Numbered from the stretch's first letter, positions 17,158-26,218 are shown. The stretch is 64,000 bases of DNA from Flavobacteriaceae bacterium (GCA_013003555.1 JABDIV010000052.1:62001-126000); one strand, 5' to 3'. A program made the numbers and translations. The notes: generated by a model not told the origin, from the letters alone.

Positions 17158-19677
17158 CTAGAAATAAATCTGAAAAACAGCATTGGGAGTAATTCCCAAT
17201 GATCGCTGAACAGTTTCATTCAGGGTTTCATTTTGGATCCTGTAGAAATTATCAATTGTATTTTCTTTATTCAGGAGATTCCATACCGACAAGCCGATTC
17301 TGGCTTTTGTTCTACCACCCATTTTAAAGCGATACATAGCTGAAGCGTCCAGCCTAACATAATCATCTAAATCTTGCTGATTTGTCGGTCCGAAATTAAC
17401 GTCGCCATCAACAACCTCATTGCCTGGGACAGGACGCGATGCAGGTTTACCCGAATGCCAGTTAATACCCGTAGAAATATTGATGTTTTTAATTTTTACG
17501 GCAATACCTGAAGTAAGAGAATGTGTAATGTCGTAATTACTTCTGAATGGTGTTGGCTCAAGTTCAGCAAAGGTGTAATTGTTATTCATATTCGAATAGC
17601 TAACCCAGGCATTTACATTTTTAATATTTTTCCGGAGGAGTACATCCAATCCATAAACCTCAAAACTACCGCTTGATCTAATGAATTCGTATTGGTTTTG
17701 AAATCCCTGACTTTGGGTTGTAATGCCATCAACTTGCTTGTAATATCCTTCAGCATTAATCAACCATCCCTGATTTTCATAGGCCACTCCCGCTGAAATT
17801 TGTTTGCTCTGAATAACTGGAATTTGATCATTATCAGCCAATTGCCATCGCCTTTTTTCAATTCCCAGGAAATCATTTTGAAAATTAATGACCTGAGAGG
17901 TGTTTTGATGTTTCATCTCTCCTGATATTTCAAGGGTAAAATCATTTAAAAAACGCTGGCTCAGACTCAGGCGCGGTTCAACAATTGACTTACGGAATTT
18001 ATCGATAAAAGTATAACGGCCACCTAATTTCAGGTTTGTTAAACCGTTTCCCGACGATAGAGCCACCTGAACAAAACCGGCGTGCGTTCTCACTACTTCA
18101 GAAACCAGTAAGCGAAAGAGTGGCACATCAACATCATCCAGATTGGTTACTTCGGTCTCTACAAAGTGATACCCTGCTTTAATTCTAAGATTGGGATTGA
18201 TTTTATAGGATGTGAAAAGCTTTGCACTGGTTTCCGAAACTTTATTTTCCTGAAGGAAACGTTGAGATTCGAGAACATTTACATTGATAGCCTTTAATTT
18301 ATAATCGGTTTCAAAAAGTTCGAATGTGGTTTTCCAGGCGTCATTCCATGTTCGTGTATAACCAAGACCTCCTGCAATACTATTTTGGCTGAGTGAACTT
18401 CGGCGCGACTCCTCCTGCTGGGCTGTAATGGCTCGTTCGTCAAACTCAAGTTCATTGCTTACCAAGATGAAATTGAGTCGTATTTCATCATTATCGGATG
18501 GCCGGTATAACCATCGAAAGGCTGTATCATAAAAATCGAAAGCCTTATCAGAATTAACTACGTTTGTCTGGTTTATACTCACCTCTGTATCCTGAGAAAT
18601 CCTATCGAAAAACCGGTCGTATGTTGGTGTTTCAATAAAATCGCTTATCGATTTCCTGGCGGCGAGTTGAACAGATGATTTTTCTCCAACGGGCAAATCG
18701 ATAAATGCGTTTAAGTCTATAAGATCAAGGCCTACATTAGCATTGAATTGGGTATTGATCTTGTCATCTGTAAACATTGAAATACTCCCAGACACACCAT
18801 CGGTAAGTCCGGCATCGGTCCCATTCTTCGTTAATAAAACCTTATCGGTAATCTGTGGGTTATACATGGAAATCAAACCAAAAAAATGCCCGCTCTGATA
18901 CATTTTAATCCCATCCCAAAGAATTAAATTCTGGTCGTGCGTCCCCCCTCTGATGTTTATATTTGAAACCGTTTCATTCACGCTCATAATTCCGGGAAAT
19001 GACTGGATCGATTGAAGGACATCGGCATCGATCAGTCCCGGAAGGATTTCGAACTGAGACAGGTCGATTGAAAAATCACCGCTATTCAGTTTATCAATAC
19101 CCGGAACGATATAGTTTGAGATAAAGACCTCTTCCAACTCCTCAAAAAAGGGAACTAAGAACAATTCGGAACATGCATTCAAATCAAAATTATCGATATT
19201 CCGTATCATACTTTTAAATCCCAAATGTCGGATTATGATCTGTCGCGTCGCTGACGATACTTCTATTTGAAAAAATCCATTTGAATCGGAAACCGTAGAA
19301 TTGGTACCGCTTTGTATAGTGGCCTCGGAAAGTGGTTGAAGGTTATCTTTATTCTTAATAAAACCGCAAAGGATAACATCGGCCGCTTTTTTTACCAGTA
19401 CTACCTCGTTAGACACCAGAATGAATTCTAAACCAGTGTTTTGTTTTAAATAACCAAGCAGTTCTTCAATTGTTAAATCCGGGGAAGGTGCTTCTAATGA
19501 GATATTTTCAACATTATCAAGGGCATAATTAAATTCGAGATCATAACGATTTTGAAGCTGGTCAAGCAATCGAACCAATTTTATCTCGTTCCCCGCATCC
19601 TGGGCAACCACTGAAGCTGGTAGACAACAAAATACCAATAGAAGTAAAATCGACAGACTAGTCCTCGTTTTGCCCAT
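17158..19677 (-). CDS. TonB-dependent outer-membrane receptor with STN signalling domain
   Basis: An 839-aa receptor. The signal peptide ends SVVA-QDA. A secretin/TonB short N-terminal (STN) domain occupies residues 30-95. A carboxypeptidase-regulatory-like beta domain follows at about 100-180 (SEATIQSGTNSTVSDSNGFF), then the plug (about 215-320, GLIDADVLQSIQSFPGI, NINIRGGTHDQNLILWDG) and the 22-strand barrel ending in ...VFQIYF. The STN domain and the FecR and sigma genes directly upstream mark it as a transducing receptor that reports substrate binding to the sigma factor. No siderophore biosynthesis, SusD or iron genes are nearby, so the substrate is open. Its start overlaps the FecR gene by 20 bp. 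Confidence 0.93.
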   Translation of the reverse strand: MGKTRTSLSILLLLVFCCLPASVVAQDAGNEIKLVRLLDQLQNRYDLEFNYALDNVENISLEAPSPDLTIEELLGYLKQNTGLEFILVSNEVVLVKKAADVILCGFIKNKDNLQPLSEATIQSGTNSTVSDSNGFFQIEVSSATRQIIIRHLGFKSMIRNIDNFDLNACSELFLVPFFEELEEVFISNYIVPGIDKLNSGDFSIDLSQFEILPGLIDADVLQSIQSFPGIMSVNETVSNINIRGGTHDQNLILWDGIKMYQSGHFFGLISMYNPQITDKVLLTKNGTDAGLTDGVSGSISMFTDDKINTQFNANVGLDLIDLNAFIDLPVGEKSSVQLAARKSISDFIETPTYDRFFDRISQDTEVSINQTNVVNSDKAFDFYDTAFRWLYRPSDNDEIRLNFILVSNELEFDERAITAQQEESRRSSLSQNSIAGGLGYTRTWNDAWKTTFELFETDYKLKAINVNVLESQRFLQENKVSETSAKLFTSYKINPNLRIKAGYHFVETEVTNLDDVDVPLFRLLVSEVVRTHAGFVQVALSSGNGLTNLKLGGRYTFIDKFRKSIVEPRLSLSQRFLNDFTLEISGEMKHQNTSQVINFQNDFLGIEKRRWQLADNDQIPVIQSKQISAGVAYENQGWLINAEGYYKQVDGITTQSQGFQNQYEFIRSSGSFEVYGLDVLLRKNIKNVNAWVSYSNMNNNYTFAELEPTPFRSNYDITHSLTSGIAVKIKNINISTGINWHSGKPASRPVPGNEVVDGDVNFGPTNQQDLDDYVRLDASAMYRFKMGGRTKARIGLSVWNLLNKENTIDNFYRIQNETLNETVQRSLGITPNAVFQIYF

Positions 19678-20569
19678 AAATACGAATTATTGATCCATTG
19701 ATTAGGTAATTTAAATTCATTGGGACCGTAATTTCTTTTAGGGCTTGTTCAAGATTATCATGTGTAAAACGACCTGTAAATAAACGATTGACAGTTGAGC
19801 CTGGCAGGTCAATCTCAACGTCGTATTGACGTTCTATTTCTGCAGTTACCTGAGAAAATGGAATTGCTTTAAACCTACTGAAGTTATCCATCCAGCTTGG
19901 CTGTTTTTCATTTTCAGTTCCAAGATTCAATTCTCCATTTAAAATACTTAATGTCATTCCGGCCTTGAGATCTTTGAGGATTGTATCCCGACTTACACGA
20001 ACCATTCCTTCAAAGCATTTAACCTCAAAATATCCGGGTCGTTGTTTAACATTGAATTGCGTACCCAGGACCGAAACAATACCGTCAGTTGTAACGACAT
20101 CGAATTTTTTCCCTTTGGCCACCTTAAAAAAGGCTTCACCATTTAATATCAGGTTTCTGTTATCTTCCCATCGTTTAACATTGTATTCGATCTTCGATAC
20201 TGAATTTAAATGCACTTCCGAATTATCAGGAAGCATGACAAAAATCTTTTCGCCTGCTGCGGTTTGAACTAATTCAGATCCACCAGAGAACAATGTAAAA
20301 TAAATACCTAATCCTATAACAAGAATCGCCGCTACACGCAAAACATATTTAAAATAGGACAATGAGGGTTGATAATCCTTATGTTGATTATACGTCGCTT
20401 TAAAAGATTTGAAATCCTCAGGTTTACTGAAATGACCGGCCTTGAATTCAGCAGCTGTCTCTATAATGCCTGAATTAAGGTCATAATCAGACCGGCGTTT
20501 GAATTCAGCCCATTCGGCATCATTCAACTCACCATTCAACCATTTATTTAAGAGTTCGTCTTGCTTCAT
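19658..20569 (-). CDS. FecR-family anti-sigma/signal-transducing protein
   Basis: A 303-aa membrane protein. The N-terminal cytoplasmic part (1-75) would bind the sigma factor, one helix lies at about 78-98, and the periplasmic FecR domain follows (about 105-205: GEKIFVMLPDNSEVHLNSVSKIEY, NGEAFFKVAKGKKFDVVT, VLGTQFNV). A C-terminal DUF4974-like STN-binding domain (about 230-300) completes it. It lies 48 bp downstream of the sigma gene and overlaps the receptor gene by 20 bp, giving the order sigma-FecR-receptor typical of Bacteroidota cell-surface signalling. Confidence 0.95.
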   Translation of the reverse strand: MKQDELLNKWLNGELNDAEWAEFKRRSDYDLNSGIIETAAEFKAGHFSKPEDFKSFKATYNQHKDYQPSLSYFKYVLRVAAILVIGLGIYFTLFSGGSELVQTAAGEKIFVMLPDNSEVHLNSVSKIEYNVKRWEDNRNLILNGEAFFKVAKGKKFDVVTTDGIVSVLGTQFNVKQRPGYFEVKCFEGMVRVSRDTILKDLKAGMTLSILNGELNLGTENEKQPSWMDNFSRFKAIPFSQVTAEIERQYDVEIDLPGSTVNRLFTGRFTHDNLEQALKEITVPMNLNYLINGSIIRIYGQNED

Positions 20570-20617
20570 TTAAGGACTGTTTCATCTATATAACAATCAA
20601 CATTCATAAATTCCTGA

Positions 20618-21142
20618 TTATTTAATGTAAAATCCTTCAAGTTCTTTTTTCAGAAGATCAAAAGCCGAATAAATTCGATATTCAACGACTTTTCGGGTTA
20701 CACCCAGCATCTCGGCGATCTCCAAGTGCTTTTTTCCCTCTACCTTATTTAATAAAAAAGCCGTTCGTTGCTCTTCCGATAATTTTGAAAGTGCATTCTG
20801 ATATGACTTCAAATATTCCTGCTGTTGTAGAATAAATTCGGGGTTTTCATTCGTCGACAACTTAACCGGTTTAGATCGATGTTTTAAGACGACCTGCTGA
20901 TGTTTTACTTCGTTTAGCATGAGATTATTCGCCACTGTAAAAAGGTAGGATTTGGCCTTGGAAGGTACAATTTGCTTACAATTGTCCCAAAGTTTAATAA
21001 ACGCCTCCTGTACTTTGTCTTTCGGACTGTATTGCTCTCCATATTTATAATAAAGGAAATCGTGAAGGTTTTTAGAATACCGATTATAAAGACTCTCAAA
21101 AACCGTTTCGGCACATATATTATCAACAAGTTGCTTCGTCAA
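20618..21142 (-). CDS. ECF RNA polymerase sigma factor (FecI/RpoE-like)
   Basis: A 174-aa sigma-70 factor with region 2 (about residues 20-85: YSPKDKVQEAFIKLWDN) and region 4 (about 115-165: LSEEQRTAFLLNKVEGKKHLEIAEMLGVTRKVVEYRI). It reads from TTG at 21142, because the nearby upstream ATG frame is closed by a stop. It heads the FecR-receptor operon and is divergent from the acidic lipoprotein genes at 21260 and 22352, with 117 bp between. Both operons may be driven by it; no consensus was verified. Confidence 0.93.
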   Translation of the reverse strand: MTKQLVDNICAETVFESLYNRYSKNLHDFLYYKYGEQYSPKDKVQEAFIKLWDNCKQIVPSKAKSYLFTVANNLMLNEVKHQQVVLKHRSKPVKLSTNENPEFILQQQEYLKSYQNALSKLSEEQRTAFLLNKVEGKKHLEIAEMLGVTRKVVEYRIYSAFDLLKKELEGFYIK

Positions 21143-21259
21143 ATTTTGGACATATTAACTAAAGGTAAAATAAATATTTAATTTTTTTTCGGGAAATGAG
21201 AAATGTCAGTTGTTATATAAATAAATGCAACTATTTTATACCCAATTAAAATCAATAAC

Positions 21260-22330
21260 ATGAAAAAATCTCGTGAATTAATTGTTTTATTTATCGCCTT
21301 CGCGACACTTACCTTTAACTCCTGCAGGGATGAAGAGGTAGAATTCGTTCAGGCTCCAACAGAAGAAACCCTAAGCGCAAGTTCCCAGGTGGCGACCTTA
21401 ATGCAGCGCACTGCGACAAATGACGGCTCTTTCGATAATATTGTGGATGGTGCCAACTGCATCAGCCTTGAATTTCCTTTTACCGTAACCGTGAACGGAA
21501 TCATGTTTACAGTGACTTCTGAAGCCGACCTTGAAACGGTTGAGGACATTATCGATGAGTTTGAGGACGATGATGATTCGATCATTATCAACTATCCCAT
21601 CACAATCATTTTAAGCGACTTTACTGAAATATTAATCAATAGCGAAGATGAATTGGAAGATCTGGCCGAAGACTGCAACGGTGAGAATGAATATGATGAT
21701 GATATTGAATGTCTCGATTTCCAATACCCAATTACGGCCTCCATATTCAATACAAACAACGAACTGATCGATACGGTTACAATTACCAGTGACGAGGAAC
21801 TTTACAATTTTATCGATGATCTTGATGAATCGGATATTGTGGTGGTCGATTTTCCTTTAACCGTAATTCTATTCGATGGCTCCTCTCTAATTGTAAATAA
21901 TCTAAGCGAATTGGAAGCGTTGATTGAAGATGCCGAAGATGATTGCGACGAAGACGATGATTTCGATTATAACGACGATGATTGTGACAGCTGTACCACC
22001 GATGAACTCAGCTCAATATTGACCTCATGTTCCGATTGGATCGTGGATAAATTAGAACGTAACGATATGGATCTTGAAGATCAATACACCGGCTACCTCT
22101 TTAATTTCTTTAACGATGGAACCATTTCGGTTGATACAGGATCAAACACCTACCCGGGAACGTGGACCTCAGCGGGAAGTGGTAACAACATTGTCGTGAC
22201 TATAGATATACCGGCTTTACCTGATTGTAATGATGCCTGGCTGCTACATGAAATCGAGCAAGGTGCCGAAACCGATGTCGATCTCAGACTCGGAGATGAC
22301 CGTTTACGATTTGAAACTGACTGTTTATAA
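21260..22330 (+). CDS. Acidic surface lipoprotein with four beta repeats and a lipocalin-like C-terminal domain
   Basis: A 356-aa lipoprotein. The lipobox is TFNSC with C22, followed by RDEEVE, which resembles the acidic surface-export signal of Bacteroidota lipoproteins. Four repeats of about 35 aa lie near residues 67-98, 107-139, 150-187 and 191-225. Each has the pattern aromatic-P-x-T-hydrophobic followed by (S/N)-x-(S)-E/D-x-L (for example FPFTVTVNG...SEADL and YPITIILSD...SEDEL). Asp/Glu-rich linkers (DEDDDFDYNDDD) could bind calcium. The last 110 residues resemble the whole of the next gene product (GY-x-F-x-F ... GTW ... RLRFE). I do not know the repeat family. The divergent FecI/FecR/receptor set suggests a partner surface protein. 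Confidence 0.8.
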   Translation: MKKSRELIVLFIAFATLTFNSCRDEEVEFVQAPTEETLSASSQVATLMQRTATNDGSFDNIVDGANCISLEFPFTVTVNGIMFTVTSEADLETVEDIIDEFEDDDDSIIINYPITIILSDFTEILINSEDELEDLAEDCNGENEYDDDIECLDFQYPITASIFNTNNELIDTVTITSDEELYNFIDDLDESDIVVVDFPLTVILFDGSSLIVNNLSELEALIEDAEDDCDEDDDFDYNDDDCDSCTTDELSSILTSCSDWIVDKLERNDMDLEDQYTGYLFNFFNDGTISVDTGSNTYPGTWTSAGSGNNIVVTIDIPALPDCNDAWLLHEIEQGAETDVDLRLGDDRLRFETDCL

Positions 22331-22351
22331 AAAATATAAAACCTATTAATT

Positions 22352-22831
22352 ATGAAAACTAAACTATCCATTAATCTGATGCTGATTTTGAGTTTTTTCT
22401 TCCTTTACAATTGCTCGAGTGATGATTCACCTAGTAATAATAACAATCAGAGTAATGAAGTAGAGATCATGCAAATTGAAGATCAGGCCGAATCCGGTAC
22501 ATGGCGAATCACCAGTTATATCGATTCGGGCCAGGACGAGACAAACGATTTCAATGGGTATAATTTTACCTTTAATGCGAATGGAACACTAATGGCAGAC
22601 AATGGAAATATGACCATCAACGGAAACTGGTCGGTAACAGATGACAGTAATAGTAATGATGATAATCCGAGTTCTGATATCGATTTTAATATTGCATTCG
22701 CTTCGCCACCAGAATTTGCCGAACTTACCGATGACTGGGACGTTGTAAGCCATTCAAATACAAGAATTGTGCTCATCGATGTTAGCGGTGGAAACGGTGG
22801 AACTGACAACCTCGTATTTGAAAGGAATTGA
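22352..22831 (+). CDS. Small lipocalin-like surface lipoprotein
   Basis: A 159-aa lipoprotein whose lipobox cysteine is followed by SSDD, a likely surface-export signal, and a Ser/Asn-rich tether. The globular part (about residues 45-159: GTWRITSYIDSGQDETND, YNFTFNANGTL, INGNWSVTD, DNLVFERN) has the beta pattern of small lipocalin-like domains. It resembles the C-terminal domain of the protein encoded 21 bp upstream, so the two genes are probably partial paralogues in one operon. Function is unknown. Confidence 0.78.
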   Translation: MKTKLSINLMLILSFFFLYNCSSDDSPSNNNNQSNEVEIMQIEDQAESGTWRITSYIDSGQDETNDFNGYNFTFNANGTLMADNGNMTINGNWSVTDDSNSNDDNPSSDIDFNIAFASPPEFAELTDDWDVVSHSNTRIVLIDVSGGNGGTDNLVFERN

Positions 22832-22904
22832 TACAACGAATTTAAAAGCTAATGAAAAAGAAAATTATATCTCACCCTGAATAACCTAAAAATTGGTTGG
22901 TTGG

Positions 22905-22955
22905 TTAGCTGAGCTGCTTCGGCTGAATGAGAAAGAAGTTGAAGCGGCCGGCTAA
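22905..22955 (+). other. Long-stem inverted repeat between two plus-strand genes
   Basis: TTAGC (22905-22909) pairs with GCTAA (22951-22955), and GCTGCTTC (22913-22920) pairs with GAAGCGGC (22941-22948, one G-U). The result is a two-part stem with a 20-nt loop in the 162-bp gap between the lipoprotein and OB-fold genes. No U-run follows, so it is not a standard terminator. It may be a processing site, an attenuator or a small RNA. Confidence 0.5.
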
Positions 22956-22993
22956 TAAAAATTAATCCCCCCCGAAAATTAAATCTGAATTAA

Positions 22994-23377
22994 ATGAAAC
23001 GCAAATGGTTAATCCTTTTGGGCCTGGGTCTCTTAATAACCTTGTTAATCTATAATTACATCTATAAGGAGCATAGAGATATCTCGTCAGAACAAGCAGA
23101 ATTCATGGTCACTGCAGACCTGCTGCTAGGTGAATTTGAAGCAGACGATCAAAAAGCGACAGCGAAATACCTTAACAAAACCATACAGGTTGAAGGCCTT
23201 ATAAGTGATCTGGAAAACCAAACAATTATTATCGATCAATCTGTATTTTGTTTGCTTGAGCAGGCTTCAAAAAGTGTTTTAAAAGTCAAATCACATGTTA
23301 AGATTAAAGGCCGGCTAATAGGATATGATGATCTCTTAAATGAAATTAAATTCGATCAATGCATAATTATTAACTAA
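22994..23377 (+). CDS. Membrane-anchored OB-fold protein (tRNA_anti-like)
   Basis: A 127-aa protein with an N-terminal membrane helix (residues 4-22) and a periplasmic domain. Its pattern (YLNKTIQVEGLISDLENQTIIID, SVLKVKSHVKIKGRLIGYDDLLNEIKFDQCII) matches the small tRNA_anti-like OB-fold proteins of Bacteroidota. Ligand and function are not established. It is first in a tight four-gene operon with a barrel, a cytochrome c and a YceI protein, with gaps of 11 to 13 bp. Confidence 0.8.
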   Translation: MKRKWLILLGLGLLITLLIYNYIYKEHRDISSEQAEFMVTADLLLGEFEADDQKATAKYLNKTIQVEGLISDLENQTIIIDQSVFCLLEQASKSVLKVKSHVKIKGRLIGYDDLLNEIKFDQCIIIN

Positions 23378-23388
23378 TCCATTCCGCT

Positions 23389-24243
23389 ATGAAAACTAAA
23401 TGTATTATACTCCTATTCTTTCTAATGCCTATCGCGATGTCAGCGCAGGACGACCTTCTTGGTGAGATCGATACCGGGCCTGCTCCTATTGAAGCTGTTT
23501 CTTCGGTTTTTAAGGGTTTGAAAATCGTAAACTTCGAGTCGACAAAATTAACAGCCAAAAAGGAACTAACCCTGGTAATCGCACACCGGTTTGGAAGTAT
23601 CGACAAAGGATTTGACACCTTTTTTGGTTTGGATGATGCAGTAACTCGTATAAATTTTATTTATGGCGTAACCGACTGGTTAAACATAAGCGCTTCCCGC
23701 AGCTCTTTTCAAAAAATCTATGAAGCTGCATTAAAATTTAGGCTTATTTCCCAGAAAAAAGGATCATTCCCAGTTACAGTCGTGAGCTATAACTCAGTCC
23801 TTTTAAATACTGCACTCGATGAAAATAATTTTCCCGGACTCGAATTTCAGGATCGTATGGGTTATACGGCCCAGCTTCTTATCTCAAGAAAGGTTACAAA
23901 AGGATTATCATTGGAATTGGCACCGACCTTCTTCCACGATAATTTTGTGACCATCGATGAGCAAGAGAATTCACAATATGCTTTAGGCATTGGCGGCCGA
24001 CTAAAACTCAGTTCAAGATGGTCTTTGAATGTCGATTATGGGTATCATTTTAATCGTGCTGAGAATTCACCTTTCAAAGATCCTCTTTCGATTGGCTTTG
24101 ACCTTGAAACCGGTGGTCATGTCTTCCAGATGCACTTTACCAATGCTCAACCCATGAATACGAACGGATTTCTGGGTCAGGCCACCGGTGACTGGAGTAC
24201 CGGTAACATATATTTCGGTTTTAACCTAAGTCGTGTCTTTTAA
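23389..24243 (+). CDS. DUF5777-type outer-membrane beta-barrel protein
   Basis: A 284-aa protein with a signal peptide (cleavage near MSA-QDD), alternating beta strands and a terminal phenylalanine (NLSRVF), as expected of a small outer-membrane barrel. Segments such as TLVIAHRFGSIDKGFDTFFGLDDAVTRINFIYGVTDWLNI fit the DUF5777 family, often seen in Bacteroidota beside YceI and cytochrome genes, as here. It may be a porin-like channel or a scaffold for the periplasmic proteins encoded downstream; the role is unknown. Confidence 0.8.
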   Translation: MKTKCIILLFFLMPIAMSAQDDLLGEIDTGPAPIEAVSSVFKGLKIVNFESTKLTAKKELTLVIAHRFGSIDKGFDTFFGLDDAVTRINFIYGVTDWLNISASRSSFQKIYEAALKFRLISQKKGSFPVTVVSYNSVLLNTALDENNFPGLEFQDRMGYTAQLLISRKVTKGLSLELAPTFFHDNFVTIDEQENSQYALGIGGRLKLSSRWSLNVDYGYHFNRAENSPFKDPLSIGFDLETGGHVFQMHFTNAQPMNTNGFLGQATGDWSTGNIYFGFNLSRVF

Positions 24244-24254
24244 AATCAATTCCT

Positions 24255-24614
24255 ATGAAAAAGTTAATTTGTATACTAACCGTCTTTATAATTTTTAATT
24301 CCTGCAGTGAAACCTCACCCGATGATTTCATCGATAGCACACCACTTCCAAATGAAGATATCACCTACACCGGACATGTAAAATCAATAATCGACAATAA
24401 TTGTTTGAATTGTCATTCCATGCCCCCTGAAAATGGTGCGCCCATGGCGCTGGTGACCTATAACCAGGTAAAACAAGCGGTTCAGGGCCGTGATCTCATC
24501 GGACTGATCTCAACGCAGGACTTAAGCGAAGTAATGCCTCTCGGAGGCCCAAGATTGCCACAAAACCTGATCGATATAATCGTTCAATGGGAGATCGATG
24601 GCTTAATTGAATAA
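24255..24614 (+). CDS. Cytochrome c-type lipoprotein, single heme
   Basis: A 119-aa lipoprotein (lipobox FNSC). One heme-binding CLNCH motif lies at about residues 55-59, inside HVKSIIDNNCLNCHSMPPENG. A possible axial methionine is in EVMPLGGPRLP (about 97). This is the short c-type fold typical of small membrane-tethered electron carriers. Between the DUF5777 barrel and the YceI gene it suggests periplasmic electron transfer, with donor and acceptor unknown. Confidence 0.85.
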   Translation: MKKLICILTVFIIFNSCSETSPDDFIDSTPLPNEDITYTGHVKSIIDNNCLNCHSMPPENGAPMALVTYNQVKQAVQGRDLIGLISTQDLSEVMPLGGPRLPQNLIDIIVQWEIDGLIE

Positions 24615-24627
24615 AAAAACAACTATT

Positions 24628-25173
24628 ATGAAAAACGTATTGTATTTATTAGTTCTTATAAGCGGGCTTTCCTTCAGCCAGCAAAAGTATTTGACCCGTA
24701 CCGGTAATATTAATTTTGAAGCCTCAGTTCCTTCGTTTGAAGAGGTTGCGGCCAGTCACGAAGCGGTTACTGCGATTCTGAATTCTGAAAACGGTGAATT
24801 TGCCGCCCTCGCCCTGGTTAAGGGATTTCGGTTTAAAAATGCCCTGATGGAAGAGCACTTTAATGAAAATTATGCGGAATCTGAAACCTATCCGAAGGCC
24901 ACGTTTTCCGGGAAAATTATTTCTTATGACAAGGCCTTTCTGGATGGAGATGAGCATGCTATCAAGATTAAAGGCATATTAGAATTTCACGGGGTTAAGA
25001 AGGAGGTTGAGGTCACCGACGGAACGATTCTGTCAAATAAAGAAGGTCTTCGGATTAATGGAGAATTCATGGTTTTGGCCTCTGATTTCGGGATTGATAT
25101 CCCAAAGATCGTTGCGGCGAAATTACGTGATGATGTCGGGGTTAGCTTTGTATTTACATTGAACGAACAATGA
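24628..25173 (+). CDS. YceI-family periplasmic protein
   Basis: A 181-aa protein from the ATG at 24628. An in-frame TTG at 24607 would overlap the cytochrome gene and spoil the signal peptide MKNVLYLLVLISGLSFS. The YceI lipocalin-like barrel shows in FEASVPSFEEVAASHEAVTAIL, ESETYPKATFSGKI, KIKGILEFHGVKKEVEV and FMVLASDFGIDIP. YceI proteins bind polyisoprenoid-like or other amphiphilic molecules in the periplasm. It is the last gene of the four-gene operon. Confidence 0.92.
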   Translation: MKNVLYLLVLISGLSFSQQKYLTRTGNINFEASVPSFEEVAASHEAVTAILNSENGEFAALALVKGFRFKNALMEEHFNENYAESETYPKATFSGKIISYDKAFLDGDEHAIKIKGILEFHGVKKEVEVTDGTILSNKEGLRINGEFMVLASDFGIDIPKIVAAKLRDDVGVSFVFTLNEQ

Positions 25174-25325
25174 GAATTTATTTTTTAAAAAATGATTCAG
25201 GGTCTATTTTTTAAAGGGAACAAATTCAGAAAAACATCCCAATACCAGGATACTGAACTCTTCCTAAAGTATTGAAATTTATTTAGTATTTTAAACACTA
25301 TTATTTTAACCAAAAACAACAACTG

Positions 25326-26090
25326 ATGAAGAACAATTACAATCGAAGCAAGCCCCTTTTATTATTTTTGATTTTTTTAGCATCTGTTCAAATGGTTTTC
25401 AGTCAGGTCAAGATACGCCTGGTGAATCCAACAACAGGTGATGTAACCATAAAAAACTACAGTGCCTCATCAACCATTGATATAACAGGTTGGTGGTTAT
25501 GCAATTTCCCGGCCTATTCCTTGTTGGTCGATCAAAGTCCCAGCGGTTCATTAAACCTAGCACCGGGAGATGAAGTCACTGTTACCAGCACAGTAAATAT
25601 CAACCCTACAGATGCTGAATTAGGATTGTATAATACCAATCTTTTTGGCTCATCAACGGCCATGGAAGATTATTTGCAGTGGGGCTCAGCAGGCCACCAG
25701 CGTGAGTCTGTTGCGGTGTCTGCCGGTATCTGGGGTGCTGGCACCTTTATCATGGCTGCACCACCATTTGAATACACCGGAGATGGTGTTTCGGAATTCG
25801 GGGTCAATTTTTGGCAGACAGCACTGGGCCTGGCAGATCAACAACTGGATAATCAATTCCGTTTGATCGAAAACCCTATTCAGGACTATTTAATTTATCA
25901 GGCGGCACCCGGTATTACGGACTACGACCTGATCATATATGGCCTGAATGGCAGATTGATAAGCCGCCACAACCTTAACAATACGAATTCTACTGTTAAG
26001 ATTGCATTAACCGATTTATCAGCAGGTCTATATTTTGCGGAAATAAGAAGCAATGCGATTCGCCAAGTCTTGCGATTTGTGAAAAAATAA
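25326..26090 (+). CDS. Secreted T9SS-sorted protein with lamin-tail-like domain
   Basis: A 254-aa protein. The signal peptide ends VFS-QVK. A beta domain at about residues 30-100 (NPTTGDVTIKNYSASSTIDITGWWLCNFPAY, LAPGDEVTVTS) resembles lamin-tail-like modules. The last 75 residues are a type A T9SS sorting domain (DLIIYGLNGRLI, LTDLSAGLYFAEIRS, RFVKK). It would be exported and then attached or released at the cell surface. A hairpin with a T-run follows at 26219-26263. Function is unknown. Confidence 0.87.
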   Translation: MKNNYNRSKPLLLFLIFLASVQMVFSQVKIRLVNPTTGDVTIKNYSASSTIDITGWWLCNFPAYSLLVDQSPSGSLNLAPGDEVTVTSTVNINPTDAELGLYNTNLFGSSTAMEDYLQWGSAGHQRESVAVSAGIWGAGTFIMAAPPFEYTGDGVSEFGVNFWQTALGLADQQLDNQFRLIENPIQDYLIYQAAPGITDYDLIIYGLNGRLISRHNLNNTNSTVKIALTDLSAGLYFAEIRSNAIRQVLRFVKK

Positions 26091-26218
26091 GAAGAAAATC
26101 TTCTGTTCCGATTCAATTGGAATTTTTGCCCAAACAGAAGAAAGGTTATTAATCGATGAAATCTGCCATAACTTAGCCTTATTCTTAATTATTTGAGATC
26201 ATTTTCATCAATAAGTAT

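Noticed and set aside
17028-17219. 63-aa open frame between the MMPL and TonB-receptor genes
   Set aside because: It overlaps the receptor C-terminus in another frame and runs through the direct repeat; it shows no protein features.
17158-21142. Iron-siderophore uptake locus
   Set aside because: FecI/FecR/STN receptor sets in Bacteroidota serve many substrates, and no siderophore, heme or iron-transport genes are adjacent.
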